Origin: Takakia lepidozioides
Taxonomy: Eukaryota > Streptophyta > Takakiopsida > Takakiales > Takakiaceae
Direction: 5' to 3'
Length of the DNA stretch: 64,000 bases
Assembly: GCA_030704615.1 (NCBI GenBank)
Contig: CM060733.1
Coordinates: 55,678,001 to 55,742,000, forward strand
Part shown: one piece after another, positions 23,064 through 34,619 of the stretch
How positions within the stretch are numbered: the first letter of the stretch is position 1
Layout: each line of letters begins with the position of its first letter
The notes under the pieces: generated by a model
The model's database searches: none
Told to the model about the DNA's origin: nothing
The model's input: only the letters and a program-made list of their open reading frames with translations
Made by a program: the position numbers and the translations under genes

Positions 23064-23967
23064 TGGGGACATCAACCTTGGAGCGTGGGGGAGGAAATGC
23101 ATGCTTAGCCCGGTTTAGCTAGCTCAGGAATCCGATTGCAAAAACTTGTATTGTACAAAATTTGTTATAAAGGAAATGGGTTCCAAATATTGTGCGTCCT
23201 ATTGTGTTTGGAATGGTGATGCATGGTGTGGTTGGCTAGTGTGTAGAATGCATGCTAGCTTACAAAAAGTGGGAGAGGTAAATTGGGTTAATCGTGTGTT
23301 TGCGCAGTGCCGAAATCGGGTGACTCCCATCCAAGGGGCAAGGAAACTTGCGCCTTCTTTGGGAGTTCACGTGCTAGTGCGCACCTGGCGCGTGCGCGTA
23401 CTATAACTGCGCTACCGAGGGGGTTGCCTTGTAGTGCGGGCTAACGCGGAAGCTACGTGCTTCCGTTCACGTACTATAATCGTGTAGCCTCGGACGAAGT
23501 CGTAGTGCGGCTTCGGCGTGTTCCCGTACCTCAGGCCAGCATTCCAAGGCGGACCCAATTGTAGTGATTGGGGCGCACGGTTGGTTCAAGGTTATCTTCC
23601 TAGTCAAAGAGGGTTCCAGGTGAACCCTTGCTCAAGGTGATGCCAAAAGCGGCATCATGAGCGATCGCAAGCAATGTTGTTGCAGTAAGGCGATTCGATC
23701 CTCGGGAGGATCGTTCCTTGGCCTTGAAGTAGGCCAAGAAGAGTGCACTGGGAGGAGCTGGAGAGGCTCCACCCTTGGCCGGGACTTGGAGGAAGTCGGC
23801 CGAACTAGCTAGTGGAGAGTAGAGTCAAGTGTGGGGTTTGGTTCTTTGCCATGGGACGCCATGGTACGGAAACAAACTCCTTGATGTGGGACGCCACAAC
23901 TTGGATGTTCGTTTCTACAAAATGGACAAGTCGATGAGGACATCGACTCCCTGTTGGTAGGGGTGTG
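23064..23967 (+). other. 3' noncoding region of C
   Basis: About 900 bp between the chromodomain end and the 3' LTR with no convincing gene. It contains imperfect repeats of GTACTATAA-type and TGTAGTGCGG units at about 23395-23510. Confidence 0.6.
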
Positions 23968-24691
23968 TGTCGCGGCCCTTTGCCTTGAGGGCAGGGGGGT
24001 CGGGACACATGAGGGGCTGCCCCTGTGGGGGGGGCAGCGGCAGCGATAGGTATGGGGGGCTGAAGCACCCTTGAGTGCCCAAGGCACTCAGGAAGCGGAG
24101 GCGCTCACTAGGTGGAGCCCCGCACACCGGGTTGCGGTGGGGGTGGCTCCACAAGGGTGGTGGTAGCTTAGTGGGACTTAGTGGGGGTGGCATAGGACTC
24201 ACCATGGGGGGAGACCTCGTGGTGGGAGTCGTGGGGAGTCTTGGGACTCATCACGGTCCATAGGGGCCCGTGTGAGCGGGCCAAGACTCACCGCGACTCA
24301 CCACCGGAGTCGAGGGTTTTCGTGGTGGTTCGCCATAAAATGGCATGGCTGGTTGTGAAACCCCCGCGGACAGCTACAGAAGTATATATAGGGAGTAGTA
24401 ACCCCGAGAACGGTGCAAGCCCGTTGGTGACCAAAAACTAGTGAGTAAGCGAGCGAGCCGGAAAGCGACCAAAGAGTGGGGAGCTGTTCCGGACTGCCAT
24501 CTACTACCAAGGGAATTCTCCTAGTCCCAATTAGGTGGAGGGTTTAGAGGGAAGCGAAGGGGGGACCGTTATGTCCCGGTGAGCAGCCGAAGCTCCAAGT
24601 TGGTCGGGCGGCCAGGTTGGGAGTCAGGCGCGCGCATCAAAGCGAGTATTTATGACTTGAAGGGGAGCTTACCGAAGTGGGGTGCGCGACA
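23968..24691 (+). repeat. 3' LTR of element C
   Basis: 724-bp LTR, homologous over its whole length to 18994-19710 and followed by TGAGA. Differences are mostly 1-bp changes in homopolymers and AGCGAGCGAGC versus AGCGCGAGC near 24450. Confidence 0.92.
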
Positions 24692-26610
24692 TGAGAGGTC
24701 TGGGCTTGAATCCAAAGAAGTGTACTTTCTGTGTGAACTCAGGGGTGCTTTTGGGACACATTGTGTGTAATTGGGGACTTCTTGTGGATCCCAGGAAGAC
24801 AGAGTCCATTAAAGCCTCTCCACCACAAGTGAATGTTAAGAGTCTAAGGAGATTCCTTGGGCAAACCAGTTATTACAGAAGATTTGTCAAAAGGTATGCA
24901 CAAATAGCAGCACCATTGAGCAAGCTTCTGAAGAAAGATGCAGTGTTTGCCTGGACAGCTGAATGTCAACAGGCGTTTGAGGAACTTACACTGTCAGTAA
25001 CAACTACACCTGTGCTGATCAACCCTCAGTGGCAGGTAGTACTATGCTAGCAGGTTGATGAACAGTGCTGAAAGGAACTATAGCACAACTGAAAGAGAAG
25101 CATTGGCAATGATCTATGCAGTGAAGAAATTCAGGCATTACCTGTTGGGCAAGAAGTTTATGTTCTATGTGGATCACCAGGCTCTGATATACCTGGTAAA
25201 CAAACCTCTGATAAGCGGAAGAATAGCAAGATGGTTGATAATCTTGCACGAGTTTGAGTTCGAGGTTGTTTACAAGCCTGGGAGACTGCATCTTGTGGCG
25301 GATCACTTGTCACGGTTATCAACAGGAGAACCAGCCACAGGAATAGATGATCAATTACCAGATGCGAGTCTATTTGCAGTGGAGGTGCAGGGAAGTGCAG
25401 ATGACTGGTTAGATTGGCAGTGGCCAATCAGATACTACCTTGCTCATGGTCAGTGCCCACCTAGTTATGGTAAGGAGCAGAGGAAGAGAATCGCTATCAA
25501 AGCTTTACCTTATACTATGGTAGGAAGCAGAATGTATAAGCTAGGACCTGATGGAGTACTAAAACGATGCTTGTACCACCATGAAGTAAATAAAGTTTTG
25601 GAGGAAGTTCATAAAGGAGTGGCTGGAGGTCATTTTGGAGAAGAGACTACCAGTAGGAAGATACTACTCGCAGGTTACTGGTGGCCTACTTTGTTCAAAG
25701 ATGTACACGAGTATTGTCAGAGTTGTGATGAATGTCAGAGGCTAGGACCTTTGCAGAGATCTGGAAGGATGGCCTTGCATCCTACAATGCCTACGGAACC
25801 ATTTCAGAAATGGGGACTAGACTTTGTTGGACCAATTAACCCACCAGCCAAGAATACACGGAACAGGTACATAATTACAGCCACTGATTATACTACGAAG
25901 TGGGTGGAAGCTAAAGCTTTGAGGGACAACACAGCCAAGTCCACAGCAAGGTTCCTGTATGAGAACATACTTACACGATTTGGCTGTCCCTTAGAATTTA
26001 TCAGTGATCAGGGAAGTCACTTCATGAATGAGACCATTGAGTTGTTGACTAAAGAGTTCATGATTGTGCATAGAAAGAGTACAACATATTACCCACAGGG
26101 TAATGGGCAGGCAGAGGCTACCAACAAAATACTATGTACTATCTTGGCTAAGATAGTCAATGCAAACAGAACGGATTGGGATACAAAGCTGCTGACAGCT
26201 TTGTGGTCATACAGGACTTCATATAAGTCACCACTAAGTATACACCATTCCAATTAGTTTATGGTATGGAAGCCTTACTTCCAGTGGAATTCCTGTTACC
26301 TACCATGAAAACGGAGTGGGGAAAGAAAACATGAATTATACCATGTGGAAGAAGTACGTGCTGATGCAGCTGATAATATGACCAGAATTCAGATGAAGAG
26401 AAAGGAACAGTTTGATGAAGGCAAGTTAAAGACTTTTAAGACGGGGGATTTGGTTCTATGGTTGCAGAAGAAAGGAAAGATTAAAGCTTCTAAGCTTAAA
26501 TCACCCTGGAAAGGACCTTATGTCATACAAAAGATGTATGATAACAACACCGCCATGTTACAAACCATTAACAAAGAATGCTGGGAAGAGTCAATGCCAA
26601 TAAGTTGAAG
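24692..26610 (+). pseudogene. RT end, RNase H and integrase of element B
   Basis: Continues B pol after C: RT thumb (GLNPKKCTFCVNSGVLLGHI, RRFLGQTSYYRRFV) at 24697-25050, then RNase H from 25055 (NYSTTEREALAMIYAVKKF, VDHQALIYL, KPGRLHLVADHLSR). The integrase follows with finger HH...CQSCDEC, catalytic Asp in WGLDFVGPI, Asp in ISDQGSHF and Glu in GNGQAEATN. The 400-codon ORF 25055-26257 is largely intact; a frameshift at about 26255 separates the C-terminal domain (26345-26608, TGDLVLWLQKKGKIKASK). A further frame change lies near 25050. No chromodomain is seen, unlike C. Confidence 0.9.
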
Positions 26611-26759
26611 GGATACAGTGGTATCCATGACAAACCATTGCAGCATGATTTGCATGTTGAAACGCAAAAGCAGTCACGGGCTGCACCAGTGTTACCAACG
26701 GAGTATGGAGCACTTGTCGTAGGCCAAGCATATATGACCAGGGCGGGCAAGAACAAGCA

Positions 26760-26940
26760 CAGCCTATCACATCACGACGTGCAGCCTATCACAGCCCATG
26801 AGCCTATCACAGCCCATCACAGCCTATCACAGCCCAGCACGGCGCAACACAGCCTATCACAACCTACCACCGCGTGTCACAGCTTCACAGCGTACCACAG
26901 TATGACACAGCCTGTCACAGCTCAACACAGCCTACTAGGT
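26760..26940. repeat. CAGCCTATCACA minisatellite inside B
   Basis: Degenerate tandem units of CAGCC(T/C)ATCACA and close variants, just past the integrase. It is the same family as the arrays inside the B LTRs. Confidence 0.8.
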
Positions 26941-27554
26941 TACACGATCCATAGAATCAGTGACAGGTGGACGCACAATAACTTCAGGAAAATGGCTGAC
27001 AAGAAAGACGGAAACCAGTTTAAAATAGACACGTGGAAGTCAGGGCGCGACACACAGCTGAGAAGGAAGTGCAAGAACAGGTGTCATCAAGAAAGAAGAC
27101 AAGAATGGCCGTCAAAATACCTAATCAGCGCGTCAAATTGGATGAAAGGCGGGCCCATTAATGAATACGGAAAAAGGGAACGGAACAAACGGCAAGTACA
27201 GAAAAGCGAAATTCTTGTCACATGTGTGATCCTAGTGGACTATCCAGCAGGGAAAGTCCACTAAAGAAAATAAATCTAAAATCCAGTCACAGCGGTTACA
27301 GCCAATAGAAAGCCAGAGAAAGGATCAAGAAATTGGAGGGAAATTAAGCGCAAGAGGCGGCGTCGTTCTGAGTAACGGGCGTCTCGACGGGACAGACCAT
27401 CAATGCTATAGCTTGGAAACTATGGAGGAACTAACAGACTATACGCTCGCAATATTACTTACGCAGTGGCATAGACACGAAAGAACAGAGCGGAGCTTTT
27501 CTCTTGAGCGATGCTTGCAAGCCCCGCAGGCTTACAAGAAATTACCCATAGCTT
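26941..27554 (+). other. Spacer of B between integrase and the extra coding region
   Basis: A 26578-27264 open frame spans the minisatellite and part of this stretch, but its composition gives no domain. I see no supported gene here. Confidence 0.4.
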
Positions 27555-30500
27555 TTGTGGCAACCATACGTTTATGCTTTGTGCACTACAGGCATTTCTG
27601 CAGTTGTTACAGCCAAAACATTTCTGTGGTCTAAAATGAAGAGAGTGAGAGGAATGGAGGAAATCAGGGTGAAGAGCACCACAATTCTGCAGAAACAAAC
27701 GATTGCTACCCCACAGGCGATACAGATACTGAAGGAGCTGAGATTGCAAGGATTGCAAAGCATAGATTGGACATTGCACCATAGACAGTACATGTTACAA
27801 TTCTTGCAGAACTTTGAGCCAAGGACAGGAACAACAACGGTGAAGGGAGTTGAATTAGTAATTACTCCCCTATACCTCCAGCAATTGTTTCGATTGCCAG
27901 CAGGTCAGGTGCATGTGGAGGAGCACAGGGCAAGACTGCAAATAGGGGACTTATTCCAAGAAGGGAGTTTCTTTAAAACTCAGGGTTATGCTTGTACCAA
28001 GGCCGTGTACCCAGGGCTAAAGGAGGTAGGCCAGGTATTGAACGTTCTGATTGCCATGAAACAGAACCAACAGTATTTGAGCAGATCCTTCACGGAGGAA
28101 ATACTCAAAGCCCTGAAGGACAAGAGGTAGAATGGGCGGACATAATGTACAACGCACTGGTAGAGGAGATGAAAAGATTACAAGGTACTACCGCAAAGTC
28201 TCCTATCATAGTGTCTGGCCCAATCATTGCTCAAATAATTCTTGATTCTGGCATACTTGATGCGCAAGAAAGAAAGGAGATGGGAGTGTTTGAGCCAGAA
28301 ACCACTGCAATGGAAGAGCAAGGCTCTTCACACAGTGAGGGTGGACTAGCAGGGCAACCCGAGACTAAGAGGCAGAGACGGGGAAAGACTGTAGTGGCGG
28401 ATCCACTGGCTTCACGGATTCCGCATGATAATGTTTCCCAAGCTCATGTGCAGGAAGGGGCACAGCAGCACAGAGAACTGCTATTACTGGAAGCAGGACC
28501 TTCAGAGAGGGAAGAGGAAGTTACTTCAGTATCACACCATCACAGCCACTGATCGGCTTGTCACAAGGTTACAAGTTGTCCATGCAGCTCAACCAGAAAT
28601 AATTGATTTGGAAAAAGAAGGGTTAGATATTCCAACTACAGAACAGATAGTGGCAGAAATTGAGAAGGGGGACCTTCTCTATGAATATTCTGGTCTGGTC
28701 AAGGAGACAGAGATTCCAGAGGTGCAACAGTTGCCAAGGAAATCCTGAGGTGCATATAATACACACACCTGTGTCGGAGGTACCACAGGTAGAATGTCAA
28801 GACACTGCGCACCGGTGATGGATGAAGTGGTTCAGGAAGAAAATCCGGTGGGACAATGGCCTGAGTGGTTCGTGAGACATCACACGGTTGAGGATCAGGA
28901 GGAACAGCAGCAACCTCACCATGATGACCCTCAACAGGCAATGCTGATGAGTTCCATAGGCAGGACACTTAATTTGTTGGGGACTTATGTCAAATCCCAT
29001 GTTCCAACTACCCAATTGACAGCCTTGAGAGAGGAACTCAGGAAGGAGTTTGAGGCTCGACTAGCCACTGAGTGTGCAAACAAGGTCGATGAGAGGTCAC
29101 TCTCAAGAGCAGCAAAATACAGAAGCGGCTTTGCAATTGGCCAAGGAACAATTGATTGAGGCAGGCCTCGCGCAAGACCAGTTGCACGAAGCACATAAGC
29201 AACAGCTATACCAAATGCAGGTGCAGCATGAAAGCAAGTTGCAAGAAGTGAATGCACTACATACGGAGTTGCAGACAGTGCATGACAGGATGGCGATACA
29301 ATGTGCTACATTCACAACTATGCTTGACCAATCTACAAAAGAAATAAACAGTCAAGCGGAAAAATGTACGAAGGCAGAAGAAGAGAATGTTGAGCAAATG
29401 AAACTCATTGTCGATATGAAGAATACAATCTGTCGCAATGAGGATACTTTCAAGCAACAGGCAGGTTGAAGCTGACCAAGAGAAGCACATCCTGGAGTTG
29501 CAACAAACGCTCGTGGCCAATAGAAATGAAATCTCGGTCACTAACAAGGCTTGGAAGGAAGCCAATAATCTACTTGCTGCCTATGCGAATTTGGTTGAAC
29601 CTCATGCGAAGCGCATGGAGGCTTTACAACAGCAGTTAGAAATGTACAAACTCAGAGAGGAGCACACTCTCAGAGGAACCACAAGCAACTTGGTGGATAA
29701 CAGCCTTATGCAGGTCTGGTTAGCACAAGGGCCAGTGGAGGGCAAAGCACCACGAAGCTCACCCAAAGCGAGATGAATGAGCTCAGACTGCAAGTGCAGA
29801 ACATTGCCACAACTACTATAGACAATGTCTATAGTAGGATAGCAGAGTTACAGGAGGATGTAGACGGACTGCAGACTCAAGTGGAGGACCTCACTTCAAA
29901 TATCGACAAAAGAGTCTATATCCCTCAGGAACAGCTAATGGCTTCTTATTTACAAGCCAGAACTTTGGCTTTTCAGTCTTCACAGGAGGTGCAGGAGATG
30001 CCAATGATACAAGAGCCAGTACCACCAACACCACAACAAGTCACTGTACCAGTAGCTGAACCTGTTGTTACTACAACCACACCACAGCCACCACAGCCTG
30101 AGGTATGGGGCAATGCTGCTTTTAACCCACCTAAAACTCCAGCTGCAAGGGAGTACAGTAGGGCTATGATTATGCCCTTCAACCAAATTCCCATCATGTT
30201 GGATTTGGCTTGGAAAGAATTTAGTCCTCCGCAGTCATTCGCACATTACTACCAAATCATGCGTATTTGGCTGCCAGTGGCAACTAGGACTAAAGTTCTT
30301 CCGAACAATCGACATATTGAGGATCATCACTTTGCACAATACTGGCATGAGGCAAGTACAATGTTGAAGGAATTAATTGCTTCCAAGTTGTACATGGATT
30401 CATTTATACCAAGACCAAGGAGGTAGCAAGTATTGTCATGGGATGCGGGTTATACTACGCTGTTTTCTGGTACGTTATCACATTGAGCAGCACAAAAGAT

Positions 30501-31163
30501 GCAAGCGCGCTTTCTGAGTTATTCCAGTGGAGATCATTGGGTCTTACCTTCAGTGCCACCTCATATGTACCTATATGAGGCAAAAGTTATGATGCAAAAG
30601 GATTCTCAAATTCGTTCATGGTTTCAAGCGGCCTGGAACAATTTGTCAACACAGAAATTCGGCATTGATGATATTTTCTATAAGGGACATGTGGCATGGA
30701 AATACTTGCACGTGCACAAGTAATTGGTACCCCACTCACCTGGACAGACAAGGAGCTCAGTGTCTTCACCAATTTTGCTGTTCAGCGTTTACAGCAAGTT
30801 GTAAAATATAAACTTCCAGACATGGTAGGACAACATTGTATGCCCAGAGGATTCCACAAAAAGTTCGACAATTAAAACACCTGAGAGGCGATGAGGATTC
30901 TGATACAACTGTTTCTTCAGCGGATTCTTTTGACATGGGAGAAGACTATGCAATTCAGATGGCAGAAGAAGAAGCGACGGGGGTCTCCTATGCCTGAAAG
31001 GTTACCTCGATATCAGCCTCCAGAGGGCCTCACTTATCCGGGTAGTGTTCAAACATCTCCGTCAACCAGTGACAGACCTCGGGCTCGTACACACAGTCCG
31101 CCACGAAACTCTCAACGTCAGAAAGGTGCTCACTCACAAAGGTTTGCTAATCGCAATCAGTAA
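27555..31163 (+). pseudogene. Long extra ORF of B downstream of pol (unknown; frameshifted)
   Basis: Same-strand frames follow one another: 27555-28130, 27992-28552, 28425-28748, 28794-29159, 29074-29469, 29438-29776, 29773-30426, 30499-30723 and 30891-31163. Together they suggest one protein of about 1,100 residues broken by indels. The N-terminal part (TVKGVELVITPLYLQQLF, then RLPAGQV) resembles the putative plant transposon protein family that follows pol in some plant gypsy elements. The middle (29070-29920) is heptad-rich coiled coil. It is followed by a Pro/Thr/Gln linker and a conserved globular part (WKEFSPPQSFAHYYQIM, WVLPSVPPHMYLYEAK), then an Arg/Ser-rich tail. Position is that of env, but no signal peptide or membrane segment is visible. 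A second copy of the C-terminal half lies at 47559-49223. Confidence 0.6.
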
Positions 31164-31184
31164 ACCGTGAGGACACGGCTTTTT

Positions 31185-31199
31185 GAGAGGGGAAGGGGT
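31185..31199 (+). other. Polypurine tract of B
   Basis: GAGAGGGGAAGGGGT immediately before the TGTTAGAG start of LTR B2; the standard plus-strand priming position. It is deleted before LTR B3. Confidence 0.8.
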
Positions 31200-31201
31200 A
31201 A

Positions 31202-32047
31202 TGTTAGAGGACTGTCTGGGACTTAGACACTTATACGGGATCTGTAGGGTACCCTTAATTTTTGCACAGACTGAGACCAACAGGAGCCTTAGGGGTGACA
31301 GCAGCGCACTGTAGGGGGGGTTACACATCACAGCCAACACAGCCCACACAGTCAGCCGACACAGCCACACCACAGTCGTCACAGGTCACAGCCGACACAG
31401 CCACACAGCCAGTCACAGCCGACACAGCCAACACACACAGCCAGTCACAGCCCGTCACAGTTCACACAGCCAGTCACACTTGACACAGCTGTCACGACCA
31501 TAGGGAAAGAGAGCAGGACAGGAACGACTGTGGGGAACAACACTGCAAATGGAACATGTTAGTTCACAGACGACGGTTAGTGAGGAAACGGTTAGAGCCA
31601 CGGTAGGAAGATAAAGGGAGAAGCAAGGACTTTTGGACTTCGGTTGGAGGACGGGGATCGGGCGGAGATTGAAGGAGGAGAGATGATTAGATGCTTGTTA
31701 TATGCATTGTAAGCAGATTAGAGAGACAATGGCTTCGGCCTGATACTGATAAATCATAATCTGATACTTATACGATACAATCACACTGTGTAGAGAGATC
31801 TGAGTGAAGCTGTGGAATGAATGGATGAGTTGAAGGAATCCGATAGATTGATGAAGCAAACTGATACTTAATTATCAATGGTAAGGTAGCTAACATGAAT
31901 GTGGAAAGGAAACAAATAGGAAACACCCCCATGATACACTAGCTGTAGGTCATGACTGAAGCGGGCTGAGTACTTAGAGATTTCCAACTCTTCTATCTTG
32001 GAGTTTCCGCCTCGGATAGCGAAGGGATGAGTAAAAGCCGCGCGAGA
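31202..32047 (+). repeat. LTR B2 (internal B LTR)
   Basis: 846-bp copy of the B LTR, complete from TGTTAGAG to GCGCGAGA. The following bases CCCGT do not match AGGGG, whereas LTR B3 is followed by AGGGG, so B2 is an internal LTR. A tandem LTR-internal-LTR-internal-LTR array made by unequal recombination would explain this. Confidence 0.85.
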
Positions 32048-32340
32048 CCCGTATTACCTTTTTTTTGGCATACGATAAATTGCATTACATTGAAACAAGC
32101 AGGCAACATTAAGATGAGCGGTCCCTGAGGGGAAACTTTTGCAATGACTCTCCAGCTTAACATGATAATGAATGTTGTAACAAACAAGGCAGCGGCGAAG
32201 TATGATTGTGGTTCCGAAGGCGTCAAGATTGGTTTTTTCGCAGGGGGGCCCATCGGGGTAATTTGAACTAGCCTACAGGGATTAAACATGTTGTTTTTGT
32301 GTTGTGGACCCGGTGAAATTGGGTCTCCCCATACGGGGCC
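32048..32340 (-). other. Possible LINE-type 3' tail fragment between LTR B2 and T2
   Basis: About 290 bp that match neither B nor T1. Read on the minus strand it ends with CGTATGCC followed by a run of eight A (32060-32067), like the poly-A end of a 5'-truncated non-LTR element. There is no recognisable coding domain; the minus ORF 32289-31993 is not convincing. Confidence 0.3.
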
Positions 32341-32353
32341 TGCGTGGGGGCTG

Positions 32354-32520
32354 CTATTTCATGAGCCATGAGCGGCATGAGCCATGAGCAGAGTCGTAAG
32401 TGTGGAAAAAAACATGAGCAGCACTATTTCCGGAAATGAGTGTCCGCGGGAATAGGGTTTAGGGTGCCACGGTCATAGGGGGAGAAGGACCTCCCGATGA
32501 AGGAGGTTCGGCAATGTTAT
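32354..32520 (+). repeat. Left terminal region of T2 with CATGAGC repeats
   Basis: Starts CTATTTCATGAGCC and carries about five ATGAGC(C/G) units to about 32420, then a palindromic TTTCCGGAAATGAG near 32427. It matches the inverted right end in the 13-bp tip and in repeat type, not base by base. Confidence 0.65.
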
Positions 32521-32800
32521 TTAGAATTATATATTGAAAGGCAATGTTTCGCGAATGGTAGGGTGGTACTGCTCTGTACAATGGGGGCCCATTTCAGCCT
32601 ACCAGCCACTTGCAAAATCCACCCACACTCCCAATCCCAAACGAAATGAGCAATGACGCATTCTCGGAACGATGGACACAGAATAGAATAAAAAGAGGGC
32701 ACAATGAGGTTTTTATTGATCCACATGAATTGCATTTGAAGCACGTCTACTGTGCTGATTGTGCCATCAAATCTTGAGCCCTGTGCCTACTGAATACAAG

Positions 32801-33313
32801 TCACGTTGTCAATGGGACTTCGACTGCTCTCAGAACTAGCTCATGAGTCATGGGGCTCCTCCATGTAAAGTCGATTGCAGCCGTTGTACCGCCCCTAGTG
32901 ATGTTCACCACAATGTCCTGCCCTTCAATCATACCACCATCGAATATGGAAATCTTCACGTTTTCGTCGTCCACACCAATGCGAATGTCCCCATACAATG
33001 GAGAAGAGGAGCGCACTCCTTGAGGAGAATAGGTCTCTCCGATGGAGTCCACCCACGTCCAGTGGCAGCAGTTCCACCGCAACAGCATAGCAGTGCGCCT
33101 TCTTCTGCATGGGTGACCGTCGTAGCTGGGAAAATCGGAATCGAGGATGCGCAGGAGCCACGGACTCCTCAGACCAAGATCGTCACCCCGCTCGAAGGCG
33201 TAGTGGCCGATGCTGTGCCGATTGCATAATCGATGCCTCCAAATGGGCAGTCGTCCCGGTTCCGGAAGCACGCATCCTTGCAAAGGAGGACCTGAGGACG
33301 ACTTGGATGACAA
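32801..33313 (-). pseudogene. Unknown gene, paralogue of 33672-34393 (minus copy, shortened)
   Basis: From about 33200 down this reads SPWLLRILDSDFPSYDG, LLRWNCCHWTWVDSIGE, and IFDGGMIEGQDIVVNITRGG, and stops at 32801. It is clearly related to the + strand neighbour (PWVLKIVDLDIPSWKGM, LWRWNCCQWTREDGTGE, MYDGGIIDGHDIVV). The N-terminal half matches the neighbour only in another frame (CKDACFRNRDDCPFGGIDYA, about 33280-33220) and lacks about 30 residues, so it is frameshifted. The shared RWNCCxWT motif and the Cys-poor beta-rich end match no family I know. The two genes face away from each other across a palindrome at about 33503. Confidence 0.5.
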
Positions 33314-33671
33314 TGACCTTGCGGACAGCTACGAAGCCCTTAGATTTTGGAAATGATGCGAAGCGGAAGAGCAGTCCGGCCTCCAATAATGGAGCATCTG
33401 GGTCCCACGTACCCACCGACGGAGGTGGATGAACCCATACATCTTTCTCATCAACAAGTTATAGTTTGAGATCTGCCACCGAAGTCCATCCCCCCGGATG
33501 GAAATTCGGCGCCGCATTTACATCGAAGAGGGGATGGACTTCGTCGTGTCCAGTGGCTATCGGCCCACCTGGCAGTGCCCATAGTTTGCATGGCAGGGTA
33601 GGAAACTGAAACGGCTACATTCATGCAGCAGCCAATTCATCGGTCCAGGATCCTGTAGGGGGGAAATTTAA

Positions 33672-34393
33672 ATGTGCCCTGGAGTGTTTGTGAGGAATTG
33701 CAGCGTTAGCTTGAACTTTTTCCAGCCACCGCGCTGCTCCTCCTCCATCCGGGAGCTGCTGTCATTGCGTACTCCGCTACTCTTTTTCAAGGATGCGTGC
33801 CGCCGAAATCCAGCCGACTGCCCTTATCATGGCCACGATTATGCTATGTTCAAACCAGAATCAGGAGACATCATTGTCTGGCTCTCTGTTTTCACAGACG
33901 CTGCTGGAATCAAGCAAGAGTCTTTGCGCGCAATGGAGTATCTGGAGGGCTATTACCGCTTTGAGCGAGGTGAGGGCGAGGGTCAATGCGGTCCGTGGGT
34001 CCTGAAAATTGTTGACCTCGATATACCAAGCTGGAAAGGGATGCCGGACAGATCACGCACGGCCTCGCTTTGGCGCTGGAACTGCTGCCAGTGGACCAGG
34101 GAGGACGGCACCGGGGAAAACTATATACGTGCAGATCACTCCGCTCTTCCAGTGTATACATTCGGCTGAGTTGCGAAGACGAATCGCACGGGCACATGAG
34201 GCCCACAGTGACCTTGTCAATGTATGATGGTGGTATCATTGATGGACATGACATTGTCGTCGGCTCCAGCAAGGGCAGCAGAACGACCGAATTGCAGTTT
34301 ACCTCGAGGTGCCGCAGCAGTGATGAGCTTGTTTTGAGGGTATCGAAGTTCCGTCGACTTGGTGAAGCCCATGTAGAAGGAGGAAGGGCTTAG
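33672..34393 (+). pseudogene. Unknown gene, paralogue of 32801-33313 (plus copy)
   Basis: ORF 33672-34169 reads KDACRRNPADCPYHGHDYA, GDIIVWLSVFTDAAGIKQES, RFERGEGEGQCGPWVLKIV and LWRWNCCQWT. The frame then shifts near 34130 to the 34070-34393 ORF (SCEDESHGHMRPTVTLSMYD, GGIIDGHDIVVGSSKGS), with a stop at 34391-34393. AATAAA lies 40 bp downstream (about 34434). The protein would be about 230 residues. No signal peptide, and no family recognised. Because a related copy exists next door in the opposite direction, this looks like T2 cargo duplicated by inversion. Confidence 0.5.
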
Positions 34394-34619
34394 TTTTGTC
34401 TGCAGTTGGTAAATGTGAGACATCGTGTCCGATCAATAAACCCATCGTACCTCACTTCTGTATGATTGTGTTTCATTCTGTTGAATAACTGTCGGAATTG
34501 GCCCACTGTTTACAATTTGATGTCTCATTTCTACAATGTGTCTGTCCGGATGAATATAGCAGAGTAACCGGTATGTGAGTCATGTGTCAAGAATATACCA
34601 GAGTAACGCCATGTCGGAC

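Larger units (their letters stand above)
18994..24691 (+). mobile_element. Chromodomain Ty3/gypsy retrotransposon C, nested in B
   Basis: LTRs at 18994-19710 and 23968-24691 both start TGTCGCGGCCC and end near GCGTGACA/GCGCGACA. The 5-bp sequence TGAGA occurs at 18989-18993 and 24692-24696, and removing C rejoins the RT gene of B. The internal region has a methionine-tRNA-type primer-binding site, a shortened gag, a pol with protease remnant, RT, RNase H, integrase and a chromodomain. It is the youngest of the three nested retroelements. Confidence 0.95.

Noticed and set aside
27555-31163. Envelope gene of an endogenous retrovirus-like element
   Set aside because: No signal peptide, membrane anchor or cleavage site; coiled-coil and Pro-rich regions fit another type of protein.
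32340-32354. A target-site duplication for T2
   Set aside because: Bases before the left tip (TGGGGGCTG) do not match those after the right end (CAAACACTC or TAAACCTCC); none can be claimed.
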